64,000 nucleotides of DNA, from positions 1,798,001 through 1,862,000 of the forward strand of contig NZ_CP072852.1 in assembly GCF_017948265.1 (NCBI RefSeq), written 5' to 3'. The translations under genes were made by a program, and so were the position numbers. The notes under the pieces are model-generated. The model was not told where the DNA came from, did not search any database, and saw only the letters and a list, made by a program, of their open reading frames with translations. This DNA comes from Rhodoferax sp. PAMC 29310. GTDB taxonomy: Bacteria; Pseudomonadota; Gammaproteobacteria; Burkholderiales; Burkholderiaceae_C. This document shows positions 1 to 8,299 of this stretch, in pieces. Position 1 is the stretch's first letter. The number at the start of each line of letters is the position of its first letter.

Positions 1-2553
1 CACGGTGGCGATATGAAGCTCAAGCTCACCGTGATGGAAGGCGAGAACGCCAGCACGGAAACAGCCAAGGTCGGCTACCCCTACTTTGGCGGCATCGTGA
101 GCGAGCATTTCCCCAACAACGCCACGGGCGACGCCAGCAATGACGTTTTGGTGCGCACTGTTCCCGTTCAGCGAATCAAGCTGGGCAAAGAAGGTGATCA
201 GCGCGATGCACTGGTGGCCACCGTGTTTGATTTGCAAGTTGCCAACTACGGCGTCGCGCGGGGTCTGCCCGGCGAAATGGCCGCCAAAGACTTCAACGAA
301 GATACACCGTACACCCCCGCCTGGCAGGAGCGCATCACCGGCACACCGCGTGAGCAGTTGATTACCGTGGCCCGCCAGTTTGCCGACAACGCCGACAAGA
401 CCCATGGCAAGTCCATGGTCATCATTGGCGCGGCCATGAACCACTGGTACCACAGTGACATGAACTACCGCGGCGTCATCAACATGTTGATGATGTGCGG
501 TTGTATTGGTCAAAGCGGTGGCGGCTGGGCGCACTATGTGGGCCAGGAAAAGCTTCGCCCTCAAACCGGTTGGCTGCCTTTGGCCTTTGGTCTGGACTGG
601 GTGCGCCCCCCCCGTCAGATGAACTCCACCAGCTTCTTCTACGCACACACCGACCAGTGGCGCTATGAAAAACTGGGCATGGAAGAGGTGCTCTCACCCT
701 TGGCCGACAAAAAACTGTACGGCGGCACCATGATTGACTACAACGTGCGCGCCGAGCGCATGGGCTGGTTGCCATCAGCTCCCCAATTGAAGACCAATCC
801 GCTGCAGGTGATTCGCGATGCCGCGGCCGCCAACATGGACCCCAAGGACTACACCGTCAAGAGCCTGAAAGACGGCTCCCTCACGATGAGCTGCGAGGAC
901 CCCGACCACCCTGACAACTGGCCTCGCAACATGTTTGTCTGGCGCTCCAAAATTCTGGGCTCCAGCGGCAAGGGCCATGAGTACTTCCTCAAGCACCTGC
1001 TGGGCACCAGCCATGGCGTTCAGGGCAAGGATTTGGGCAAAGACCAAGCGAAACCCACTCAAGTGGTGTGGCACGACAAGGCGCCTGAGGGCAAGCTGGA
1101 CCTGGTGGTCACACTGGACTTCCGCATGAGCACCACCTGCCTGTACTCAGACATCGTGTTGCCCACTGCCACCTGGTATGAAAAAAACGACCTAAACACC
1201 AGTGACATGCACCCCTTCATTCACCCGCTGTCTACCGCGGTCGATCCCGCATGGCAGTCGCGCAGTGACTGGGAGATCTACAAAGGTTTCGCCAAGAAAT
1301 TCAGCGAAGTGTGCGTGGGCCACCTCGGTGTGGAAAAAGAGATGGTATTGTCACCGCTGATGCACGACACCCCTGCGGAGCTGGCACAGCCCTTTGGTGT
1401 GCAGGATTGGAAACGTGGCGAGATTGACCTGATCCCCGGAAAAACCGCACCCAACATGGTGGTGGTGGAACGTGATTACCCCAACACCTACAAGCGCTTC
1501 ACGGCACTTGGCCCCTTGTTGAACAAGGTGGGCAACGGTGGCAAGGGCATCAACTGGAACACCCAGATCGAAGTCAAGCAACTCGGCGAACTCAATGGTT
1601 TGGTGAAAGACGAAGGCGTGTCTTGCGGCATGCCCAGCATCGACACCGACATTGATGCCTGCGAAGTGATTCTGCAGCTTGCCCCCGAGACCAACGGTCA
1701 TGTGGCGGTCAAGGCGTGGGAAGCACTGGGCAAACGAACCGGTCTGGACCATACCCACTTGGCCATTCACCGCGAAGACGAAAAAATTCGTTTCCGTGAT
1801 ATTCAGGCGCAGCCTCGCAAGATCATCAGCTCGCCGACCTGGAGCGGAATTGAGTCCGAGACCGTGTCCTACAACGCCGGCTACACCAACGTGCATGAAA
1901 TGATCCCATGGCGCACCCTTACCGGCCGCCAGCAGTTCTACATGGACCAACCCTGGATGACCGCGTTTGGTGAAGGCTTTACCAGCTACCGTCCGCCCGT
2001 TGACCTGAAGACCACCGCTGGCATTCAGGGCATCAAGCCCAATGGCAACAAGGAAATCGCGCTCAACTTCATCACGCCGCACCAAAAGTGAGGCATTCAC
2101 TCCACCTACAGCGACAACCTGCACATGCTCACGCTGGGTCGCGGCGGGCCCATCATCTGGCTAAGTGAAGATGACGCGAAATCCGCCGGCATTGTGGACA
2201 ACGACTGGGTGGAACTGTTCAACCTGAACGGTGCCATTGCAGCCCGTGCCGTGGTCAGCCAGCGTATCAACAATGGCATGACGCTGATGTACCACGCCCA
2301 GGAGAAGACCATCAACACGCCCGGGTCTGAAATCACAGGAATCCGCGGTGGCATTCACAACTCGATGACCCGCATTGTGCTGAAACCTACTCACATGATT
2401 GGCGGCTACGCCCAGTTCAGCTACGGCTTTAACTACTACGGAACCATTGGCACCAACCGCGATGAGTTCGTGGTGGTTCGCAAGATGAACAAGGTGGATT
2501 GGCTGGAAGAAGAAGCCAACTCGAACCACAGCGCCACTGCGCCCCACGCGTAA
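1..2553 (+). pseudogene. narG: Respiratory nitrate reductase alpha subunit, 3' part, interrupted by an in-frame TGA
   Basis: This is the C-terminal part of the membrane-bound Mo-bisMGD nitrate reductase catalytic subunit; its 5' end lies before the window. The reading frame is open from base 1 to the TGA at 2089-2091 and then continues in the same frame to the TAA at 2551-2553. Around the stop, NarG proteins read HQKWGIHSTY; here the W codon TGG is TGA (HQK-stop-GIHSTY), so one G-to-A change explains it. The remaining 153 codons (GIHSTYSDNL ... KVDWLEEEAN) are fully NarG-like, so the lesion looks recent. NarG passes electrons from NarH to nitrate at the cytoplasmic face of the membrane. If the stop is real and not read through, the protein loses about 150 C-terminal residues and is probably inactive. 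A sequencing error cannot be excluded. Identity of the family is certain; functional status is not. Confidence 0.93.
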
Positions 2554-2587
2554 GGAGAACACAAATGAAAATTCGGCACAAATTGGC

Positions 2588-4087
2588 ATGGTCCTGAATC
2601 TGGACAAATGCATCGGTTGCCACACCTGCTCCGTGACCTGCAAGAACGTCTGGACGAGCCGACCCGGCATGGAATACGCCTGGTTCAATAATGTTGAAAC
2701 CAAACCCGGCATTGGCTACCCCAAAGAATGGGAAAACCAGGACAAGTGGAACGGCGGCTGGATTCGCAAGGCGAACGGCACCATCGAGCCCCGCCAGGGC
2801 GCCAAGTGGAAACTGCTCATGCGCATCTTCGCCAACCCGAACATGCCTGAGATCGACGACTACTACGAGCCGTTCACTTTTGACTATGACCATTTGCAGT
2901 CGGCACCGGAGATGAAGGCCACACCCACAGCCCGCGCCCGTAGCTTGATCACCGGCAAGCGCATGGAAAAGATTGAGTGGGGCCCCAACTGGGAGGAGAT
3001 TCTGGGTGGTGAGTTCTCCAAGCGCAGCAAGGACAAGAACTTCGACGATATCCAGAAGGACATCTACGGCCAGTTCGAAAACACCTTCATGATGTACTTG
3101 CCCCGCCTGTGCGAGCACTGCCTGAACCCGGCCTGCGTGGCGAGTTGCCCCTCTGGCTCGATCTACAAGCGTGAGGAAGACGGCATTGTTCTGATCGATC
3201 AGGACAAGTGCCGCGGCTGGCGCATGTGTGTGAGCGGCTGCCCCTACAAAAAGATTTACTACAACTGGAAATCTGGCAAGGCTGAGAAATGCATCTTCTG
3301 CTACCCCCGCATTGAGGCCGGTCAGCCGACGGTGTGCTCCGAGACCTGTGTGGGTCGAATTCGCTACCTCGGAGTTCTGTTGTATGACGCAGACCGCATC
3401 CAGGAAGCCGCCAGCGTGGAACATGACCGCGACCTGTACCAGGCCCAGCTTGATATTTTCCTCGACCCCAATGACCCCAAGGTCATCGAGCAGGCGCGCA
3501 TTGACGGCATTCCTGACAAGTGGATGGAAGCCGCTCGCAAGAGCCCGGTGTACAAAATGGCGGTGGAGTGGAAAGTCGCCCTGCCCCTGCACCCCGAGTA
3601 CCGCACCCTGCCCATGGTCTGGTATGTGCCACCCCTGTCGCCCATCAGCGCCGCGGCCAATGCCGGTCATATCGGCACCAACGGTGAAATTCCTGACGTG
3701 AAGCAACTTCGCATTCCTGTGAAGTACTTGGCCAACTTGTTGACCGCGGGTGACACCCAGCCGGTGGAACGTGCCCTGGAACGCATGCTGGCCATGCGCG
3801 CTTACCAACGTGAAAAGCACGTGGACGGCCGCATCAACACGGCGGCTCTGGATCAGGTCCAAATGACTCAGGCCGAGGTGGAAGAGATGTACCACGTGAT
3901 GGCCATTGCTAACTACGAAGACCGCTTTGTGATTCCAAGCACCCACCGCGAATACGCAGAAAACACCTTTGACGTGCGCGGTGGCTGTGGCTTCTCGTTC
4001 GGCAACGGTTGCTCCGATGGCGCCAGTGAGACCAGCCTGTTTGGCAGCTCCAAGCGTCGCACCATTCCAATCAAGGCGGGGGTATAA
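2588..4087 (+). CDS. narH: Respiratory nitrate reductase beta subunit, N-terminal codons frameshifted
   Basis: This is the Fe-S electron-transfer subunit of NarGHI. Cysteine clusters are intact: CIGCHTCSVTC near the start, CEHCLNPACVASC, CRGWRMCVSGC (the Trp marks the 3Fe-4S site) and CIFCYPRIEAG. The 500 residues match the family from end to end. The expected start is the ATG at 2565, 14 bases after a strong AAGGAG (2552-2557), and NarH proteins begin MKIRxQxGMVLNLDKC. Here MKIR is followed by CA instead of GCA (bases 2577-2578), so one G is missing and the frame from 2565 stops within a few codons. The intact frame can only start at the internal ATG 2588, the family's Met9, which has no convincing ribosome site. 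A short truncated NarH might still be made by internal initiation. A single-base sequencing error is the main alternative. Confidence 0.93.
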   Translation: MVLNLDKCIGCHTCSVTCKNVWTSRPGMEYAWFNNVETKPGIGYPKEWENQDKWNGGWIRKANGTIEPRQGAKWKLLMRIFANPNMPEIDDYYEPFTFDYDHLQSAPEMKATPTARARSLITGKRMEKIEWGPNWEEILGGEFSKRSKDKNFDDIQKDIYGQFENTFMMYLPRLCEHCLNPACVASCPSGSIYKREEDGIVLIDQDKCRGWRMCVSGCPYKKIYYNWKSGKAEKCIFCYPRIEAGQPTVCSETCVGRIRYLGVLLYDADRIQEAASVEHDRDLYQAQLDIFLDPNDPKVIEQARIDGIPDKWMEAARKSPVYKMAVEWKVALPLHPEYRTLPMVWYVPPLSPISAAANAGHIGTNGEIPDVKQLRIPVKYLANLLTAGDTQPVERALERMLAMRAYQREKHVDGRINTAALDQVQMTQAEVEEMYHVMAIANYEDRFVIPSTHREYAENTFDVRGGCGFSFGNGCSDGASETSLFGSSKRRTIPIKAGV

Positions 4088-4090
4088 ATC

Positions 4091-4798
4091 ATGGCACTGC
4101 CCAATGCATCCATCAGTTTGCGGGTTCTAGCGCGCTTGCTCGCCTACCCAGACGCTGAACTGCGAGCCCAACTGTCCGACATGCGTGCTGCGCTTCACAC
4201 CGACAAGGTTTTGAAGTCCGGCCGCCTGACCGAACTGGACGCGCTCATCAACACGCTGCAACATGGCGACTCGCTGGACAACGAGGCGAAGTTTGTGGAA
4301 ATTTTCGACCGCGGTCGCTCCACTTCTTTGCACTTGTTTGAGCATGTGCACGGCGACTCGCGCGAGCGTGGTCCCGCCATGATTGACCTGGCACAGACCT
4401 ACAAAAAGGCTGGCTTGTTCCTGGCCGAAGGCGAAATGCCGGACTACCTGCCGGTGGTGCTGGAGTTTGTCTCCACTCAGCCCCCCAAGGAGGCGCGGGC
4501 GTTCCTGGGTGAGATGGCCCACATCTTCAATGCCATCTTCAGCGCCTTGCAACAGCGAGAAAGCCGCTATGCCAGTGTTTTGGGTGCGCTGCTGGAGATC
4601 GCGGGTGAAACCGCCCACCCCGTCAAGGTGACCCCTGACGAACCTTTGGACAAGGCGTGGGAAGAGCCGGTTGTATTTGACGGTTGCTCGACCAAAGGGC
4701 AAGCCAAACCCGGCGAGGCTCAGCCCATTCACTTTGTCAAAAATGACGCGGCGCGCGCCAGCGCAAAAGCCGCCGCATACCCTGGAGCATCACAATGA
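4091..4798 (+). CDS. narJ: Nitrate reductase molybdenum cofactor assembly chaperone
   Basis: NarJ binds apo-NarG and keeps it in the cytoplasm until the molybdenum cofactor is inserted; it is not part of the final enzyme. The 235-residue length and the helical TorD/NarJ-type sequence (SLRVLARLLAYPDAELR at the start, SLHLFEHVHGDSRERGPAM near residue 80, DYLPVVLEFVS near 120) fit the family. The gene starts 3 bases after narH and ends in a 4-base ATGA overlap with narI, so it is translationally coupled in the nar operon. It is intact, in contrast to the two genes before it. Confidence 0.93.
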   Translation: MALPNASISLRVLARLLAYPDAELRAQLSDMRAALHTDKVLKSGRLTELDALINTLQHGDSLDNEAKFVEIFDRGRSTSLHLFEHVHGDSRERGPAMIDLAQTYKKAGLFLAEGEMPDYLPVVLEFVSTQPPKEARAFLGEMAHIFNAIFSALQQRESRYASVLGALLEIAGETAHPVKVTPDEPLDKAWEEPVVFDGCSTKGQAKPGEAQPIHFVKNDAARASAKAAAYPGASQ

Positions 4799-5529
4799 AC
4801 GCCTTTGACAACTTCCTGTTTGGCCTGTACCCCTACATCGCCCTCACCGTGTTTTTTCTGGGCAGCCTGATTCGCTTTGATCGGGACCAATACACTTGGA
4901 AAAGCGATTCTTCCCAACTGCTCAAAGCGGGACAGTTGCGTGTGGGACGCAACCTGTTTCACGTCGGTGTGCTGTTCCTGTTTTTCGGACACTTTTTCGG
5001 CATGTTGACGCCACACTTTCTGTACGAGCACTTCATTGACGCGGGCTCCAAGCAGTTAATGGCCATGATTTCGGGCGGCATTGCCGGCCTGCTCACCTTC
5101 ATTGGCATCACGATGCTCTTGCACCGTCGCCTGACGGAACCTCGCATTCGCGTCAATTCCAAAACCAGCGACATTGTTCTTTTGGTCCTGTTGTGGTTGC
5201 AGTTGGCTCTCGGACTGGCCACCATTCCGCTGTCAGCACAGCATCTGGACGGCAGCATGATGATGAGGCTGGCCGAGTGGGGTCAGCGCATCGTTACCTT
5301 CCGCGGTGGTGCCGTCGAACTCCTGATTGGCGCCGGCTGGATTTTCAAGATGCACATGTTCTTGGGCATGAGCATTTTCCTGATCTTCCCGTTCACCCGC
5401 CTCGTTCACGTCTGGAGCGGTTTCGGTGCCGTGGCGTACCTGGTTCGCCCTTACCAAGTGGTTCGCGCCCGCCGCTTGAACGTCCCAGCCGATCACAACC
5501 AACCCCGTCGTCCAGACGCGGGTGTTTAA
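4795..5529 (+). CDS. narI: Respiratory nitrate reductase gamma subunit (cytochrome b)
   Basis: NarI is the integral membrane di-heme cytochrome b that oxidises quinol and passes electrons to NarH. The protein has 244 residues and about five membrane helices. The four heme-ligand histidines fall exactly at the positions known for E. coli NarI: His56 and His66 (FHVGVLFLFFGHFFG), His187 (IFKMHMFLGM) and His205 (RLVHVWSG). It starts inside narJ (ATGA overlap) and its TAA overlaps the ribosome-binding site of the next gene. No lesion is visible. Confidence 0.96.
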   Translation: MNAFDNFLFGLYPYIALTVFFLGSLIRFDRDQYTWKSDSSQLLKAGQLRVGRNLFHVGVLFLFFGHFFGMLTPHFLYEHFIDAGSKQLMAMISGGIAGLLTFIGITMLLHRRLTEPRIRVNSKTSDIVLLVLLWLQLALGLATIPLSAQHLDGSMMMRLAEWGQRIVTFRGGAVELLIGAGWIFKMHMFLGMSIFLIFPFTRLVHVWSGFGAVAYLVRPYQVVRARRLNVPADHNQPRRPDAGV

Positions 5530-5539
5530 GGAGTTGAAA

Positions 5540-6337
5540 ATGAATACCGAAATTGCCGCTGAAATCAAACCCGTGGGTGCGCAAGTGAATGGCATTCAAC
5601 TCAATGTCAACGGAGAGGACCTCTCAGCCAATGACTTGCGCCAACGCGCCTGCTCCGAGTTGCTTCGCCAGGCCGCCATGGAAAAAGGCCTGTTGCCTGC
5701 GACCGACTTGCCGTCCGTGGACGGCGTGATGAACGAGGACGCCAGCAGCGCCATTGAGCGCCTGCTGGCGCAAGAAGTCTTGGTGCCAGAGCCTTCCGAA
5801 GACGCCTGCCGCCGCTATCACGCGGCAAATCAGGGCGTTTACAGCACCGGAGAAAGAATCCGTGTTCGCCACATTCTGTTTGCGGTCACACAGGGTGTGG
5901 ACGTCACGGCGCTGCGTAACCGCGCAGAGACGTCGCTGCTGGACGTACGGTGCCACGACGGCAAGAGCACTGAAGACAAGTTTGCCAAAACGGCAAGCAC
6001 GCTGTCCAACTGCCCCAGCGGCGCCGAAGGCGGAAATTTGGGTTGGCTGACCACCCAGGACTGTGCGCCTGAATTTTCCAAAGAGCTCTTTGGACACGCC
6101 GAGGTGGGCGTGCTGCCCCGTCTGGTTCACAGTCGCTTCGGACTGCACATTGTGGAGGTCCTGGAGCGTGAACCCGGTGTGGAGCAATCCTTTGACGCCG
6201 TGCGCGGTGCCGTCACCATGGCACTGCGTCAGAAGTCTTACGTGACGGCGCTTCGTCAGTACTTGCGACTGCTGGCGGGTACGGCCGTTTTGGAGGGCGT
6301 TGACATCGAGGCCTCCAACTCACCGCTGGTTCAATAA
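5540..6337 (+). CDS. Parvulin-type peptidyl-prolyl cis-trans isomerase (PpiC/NifM-like) of the nar operon
   Basis: The C-terminal half is a PpiC-type rotamase domain: RVRHILF at about residue 110, then SGAEGGNLGWLT, and HSRFGLHIVEVLERE. The N-terminal part is helical and has no signal peptide, so the protein is cytoplasmic, like NifM. The start is ATG 5540, with AAGGAG at 5528-5533 directly over the narI stop; an upstream in-frame candidate at 5522 lies inside narI. A parvulin after narGHJI suggests help in folding or maturation of the nitrate reductase, in analogy to NifM for nitrogenase, but that role is inferred from position. 265 residues, intact. Confidence 0.88.
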   Translation: MNTEIAAEIKPVGAQVNGIQLNVNGEDLSANDLRQRACSELLRQAAMEKGLLPATDLPSVDGVMNEDASSAIERLLAQEVLVPEPSEDACRRYHAANQGVYSTGERIRVRHILFAVTQGVDVTALRNRAETSLLDVRCHDGKSTEDKFAKTASTLSNCPSGAEGGNLGWLTTQDCAPEFSKELFGHAEVGVLPRLVHSRFGLHIVEVLEREPGVEQSFDAVRGAVTMALRQKSYVTALRQYLRLLAGTAVLEGVDIEASNSPLVQ

Positions 6338-6358
6338 CGCAACCATTGGAACTTGCTC

Positions 6359-7051
6359 ATGCCTGATGAATTGCTTAGCCGGTTACAACGTTTTCACCAC
6401 GACACGTTTCCGGGTGTTCAGGAGCAGTTCCAAAACCTGGTGAAAGACGGGCAGCACCCCACCATTCTGTTCATCGGCTGCTCCGACTCCCGCCTGGTGC
6501 CATACCTGCTGACGGGAACGGGCCCAGGCGAGCTGTTTATTGTCCGAAACGTGGGGGCGTTCGTTCCGCCCTACGATGGATCGGCTGGTTTTCACGGAAC
6601 TTCAGCTGCGATCGAGTTTGCGGTGTTGAATCTCAAGGTGTCCCGGATCGTGGTGTGCGGACACAGCCACTGCGGGGCCATTCGTGCCCTGTATGACGAT
6701 GTCACCCCACAGGCCATCAACCTCAAAGCGTGGCTTGAGCTGGGTCGGGAAGCCGCTCTGCCCGTCCAGGTCACCACTGCGGCCCTGCGCCGTACCGAAC
6801 AACGTGCGGTTGTGCTCCAGTTGGAGCGCTTGATGGGATACCCCATGGTGCGAGAACAGGTCGAAGCCCAAAAAATGGCCCTGCATGGCTGGCACTACGT
6901 GATTGAAGACGGGGAGGTTCATGTTTTTGATGTCTCAAGCGGCCAGTTCGTGCCGGCATCGAGTGCTCACCACAGCGGAGATGGTCCTTACAAGGAGCAT
7001 TTTGAAGCCCCCGTTTTCAATGAAATTGACGACGCCTACGGGCCCCAATAG
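6359..7051 (+). CDS. Beta-class carbonic anhydrase
   Basis: The enzyme interconverts CO2 and bicarbonate with a Zn ion. Zn ligands and the Asp/Arg dyad are visible: Cys41-x-Asp43-x-Arg45 in FIGCSDSRLVP, and His102-x-x-Cys105 in CGHSHCGAI. The RNVGAFVPP segment is also typical. 230 residues, with ATG 6359 taken as the start; a TTG two codons earlier is the alternative. The gene lies 21 bases after the isomerase and 3 bases before the nitroreductase, so it probably belongs to the nar transcript. Bicarbonate supply or pH balance during nitrate respiration is a possible role, but this is speculation from context. Confidence 0.93.
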   Translation: MPDELLSRLQRFHHDTFPGVQEQFQNLVKDGQHPTILFIGCSDSRLVPYLLTGTGPGELFIVRNVGAFVPPYDGSAGFHGTSAAIEFAVLNLKVSRIVVCGHSHCGAIRALYDDVTPQAINLKAWLELGREAALPVQVTTAALRRTEQRAVVLQLERLMGYPMVREQVEAQKMALHGWHYVIEDGEVHVFDVSSGQFVPASSAHHSGDGPYKEHFEAPVFNEIDDAYGPQ

Positions 7052-7054
7052 CCC

Positions 7055-7701
7055 ATGAGCGAAGCGGCACTTGTAGCGCCCATCGGCACAACACTCTCTG
7101 CGGGCGCAGACGAAGAAGACGACCCGACCCAATTCGCACAGGAATTGATTCACGCCCGTCAGACGGTATTGCCCAAACGGTTGCTCGAGCCCGGGCCCAA
7201 CCCCGCGCAATTGCAACAAACTCTGCAGGCCGCCTCCGCCGCACCGGACTACGGAAAACTGCTGCCGTGGCGGTTCGTTCTGATTCCCGGGTCCGCCCGG
7301 CATCGACTGGCCAAAGTTTTTGAAGAGGCGTTGATCACCCGCGACCCGCAGGCCACACCAGACCAACTGGCGCAAGCCGCAGAGAAAGCTTACCGCGCGC
7401 CGGCCTTGATCCTGGCAATCTCGCAAACAGCGGCAGGTGACACTGGCGTCGACACTATGAGCGGATGGTTTCCATAGAATGCGCGCTCCAAAACATGTTG
7501 CTGCTGGCCACTGCCATGGGGTTTGGCTCCGCCTTGACCAGCGGAAAGGCACTGAGATCGCCTCAACTCAGCACGCTTTTTGCCCTGCAGGATGGCGAAG
7601 TAGCCGTGTGTTTTTTGAGTATCGGAACCGTGTCTAAAAGAAAATCAGCTCGAATCCGGCCCGAGATCAATGATTTTTTTTCGACACTTGCGAATGGGTG
7701 A
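7055..7701 (+). pseudogene. Nitroreductase family protein (YdjA-like), frameshifted
   Basis: Two overlapping frames together make one FMN-dependent nitroreductase-fold protein. The first (7055-7477) gives the N-terminal part, with AAPDYGKLLPWRF (family pattern APDHxxxxPWxF) and AYRAPALILAIS. The second (open through the ATG at 7465 to 7701) gives ALQNMLLLATAMGFGSAL and the C-terminal strand GEVAVCFLSIGT. In the family these are contiguous, with a segment like xxHYERMVSxECALQNM at the join. The bases at about 7448-7456 lack one nucleotide: reading GTC-GAn-CAC-TAT-GAG-CGG-ATG restores the frame. It is the third lesion in this 7.7-kb stretch. Function, if any, is unknown beyond flavin-dependent reduction of an unidentified substrate. 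The start ATG 7055 is 3 bases after the carbonic anhydrase stop. Confidence 0.82.
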
Positions 7702-7749
7702 GGTCAACCGTTCACAGCCGCTGAGCCGCTAATCACCCGCGGACTCCAC

Positions 7750-8154
7750 TCACTCGAAGTTGACGGGTTCACCCTGGCGATTGAAGGGGATGAAGGAGGC
7801 CAACGACCCCATCTTGATTTGCTCCACCATTTGTTGCATGGGCTTTTCAGCAGCCTCGCTGCTTGGCGCCTTGTCCCCGCTGCCGGACATGGCAGCTGCA
7901 AAAACAATCGACCATTCTTTGCCAAAGGATCTGGACTCCAGCTCCAGCGCCGCGAATGACGACAGTTCCTGTGGCAATTTGTCGACGTACATCAATGGCA
8001 CCAACTCGCCACCATGCCCTTTGAAATAACTCGCTTTTTGCTCGGGAGTGCAGTCTTTTGGCAAGTCAGCGCCAGCAAAAACAAACAGCAGCCGCTGGGG
8101 TTGGGTTTGTTGCCCTGCGGCCTGTAGCAAATCGTCGAAACTTGAAATATTCAT
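7750..8154 (-). CDS. Small conserved protein beside nrdJ, function unknown
   Basis: 134 residues, MNISSFDDLLQAAGQQ at the start, then a hydrophobic RLLFVFAGADLP strand, a PLMYVDKLPQELSSF segment and a C-terminal part rich in Met and Gln. There is no signal peptide, membrane helix or metal motif. It is divergent from the class II ribonucleotide reductase gene and shares a 145-base promoter region with it. I recall similar small proteins next to nrdJ in Comamonadaceae, sometimes labelled after the reductase, but nothing in the sequence shows catalytic relatedness. The pairing hints at a role linked to NrdJ or to cobalamin supply, without proof. Confidence 0.7.
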   Translation of the reverse strand: MNISSFDDLLQAAGQQTQPQRLLFVFAGADLPKDCTPEQKASYFKGHGGELVPLMYVDKLPQELSSFAALELESRSFGKEWSIVFAAAMSGSGDKAPSSEAAEKPMQQMVEQIKMGSLASFIPFNRQGEPVNFE

Positions 8155-8299
8155 GACCGGGCCTTGTTGACTGAACGAAAAATATGCCCATCAGGCATGC
8201 AGGAATTTTTACACTTTTTAGTCGACTCAAGCTTGCGCGAGGTCAACAATCATCCTCAGCAGCAATCCTATGATTTTGTTCCCAATGAGGAACCCAGTG

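Noticed and set aside
2089-2091. Selenocysteine or pyrrolysine-style recoding at the narG TGA
   Set aside because: The family has Trp at this codon and the position is not catalytic; no SECIS-like hairpin was seen just downstream.
8155-8299. Cobalamin riboswitch or NrdR box before nrdJ
   Set aside because: No B12-box-like sequence or tandem NrdR palindrome was found, and the region is too short for a full cobalamin riboswitch.
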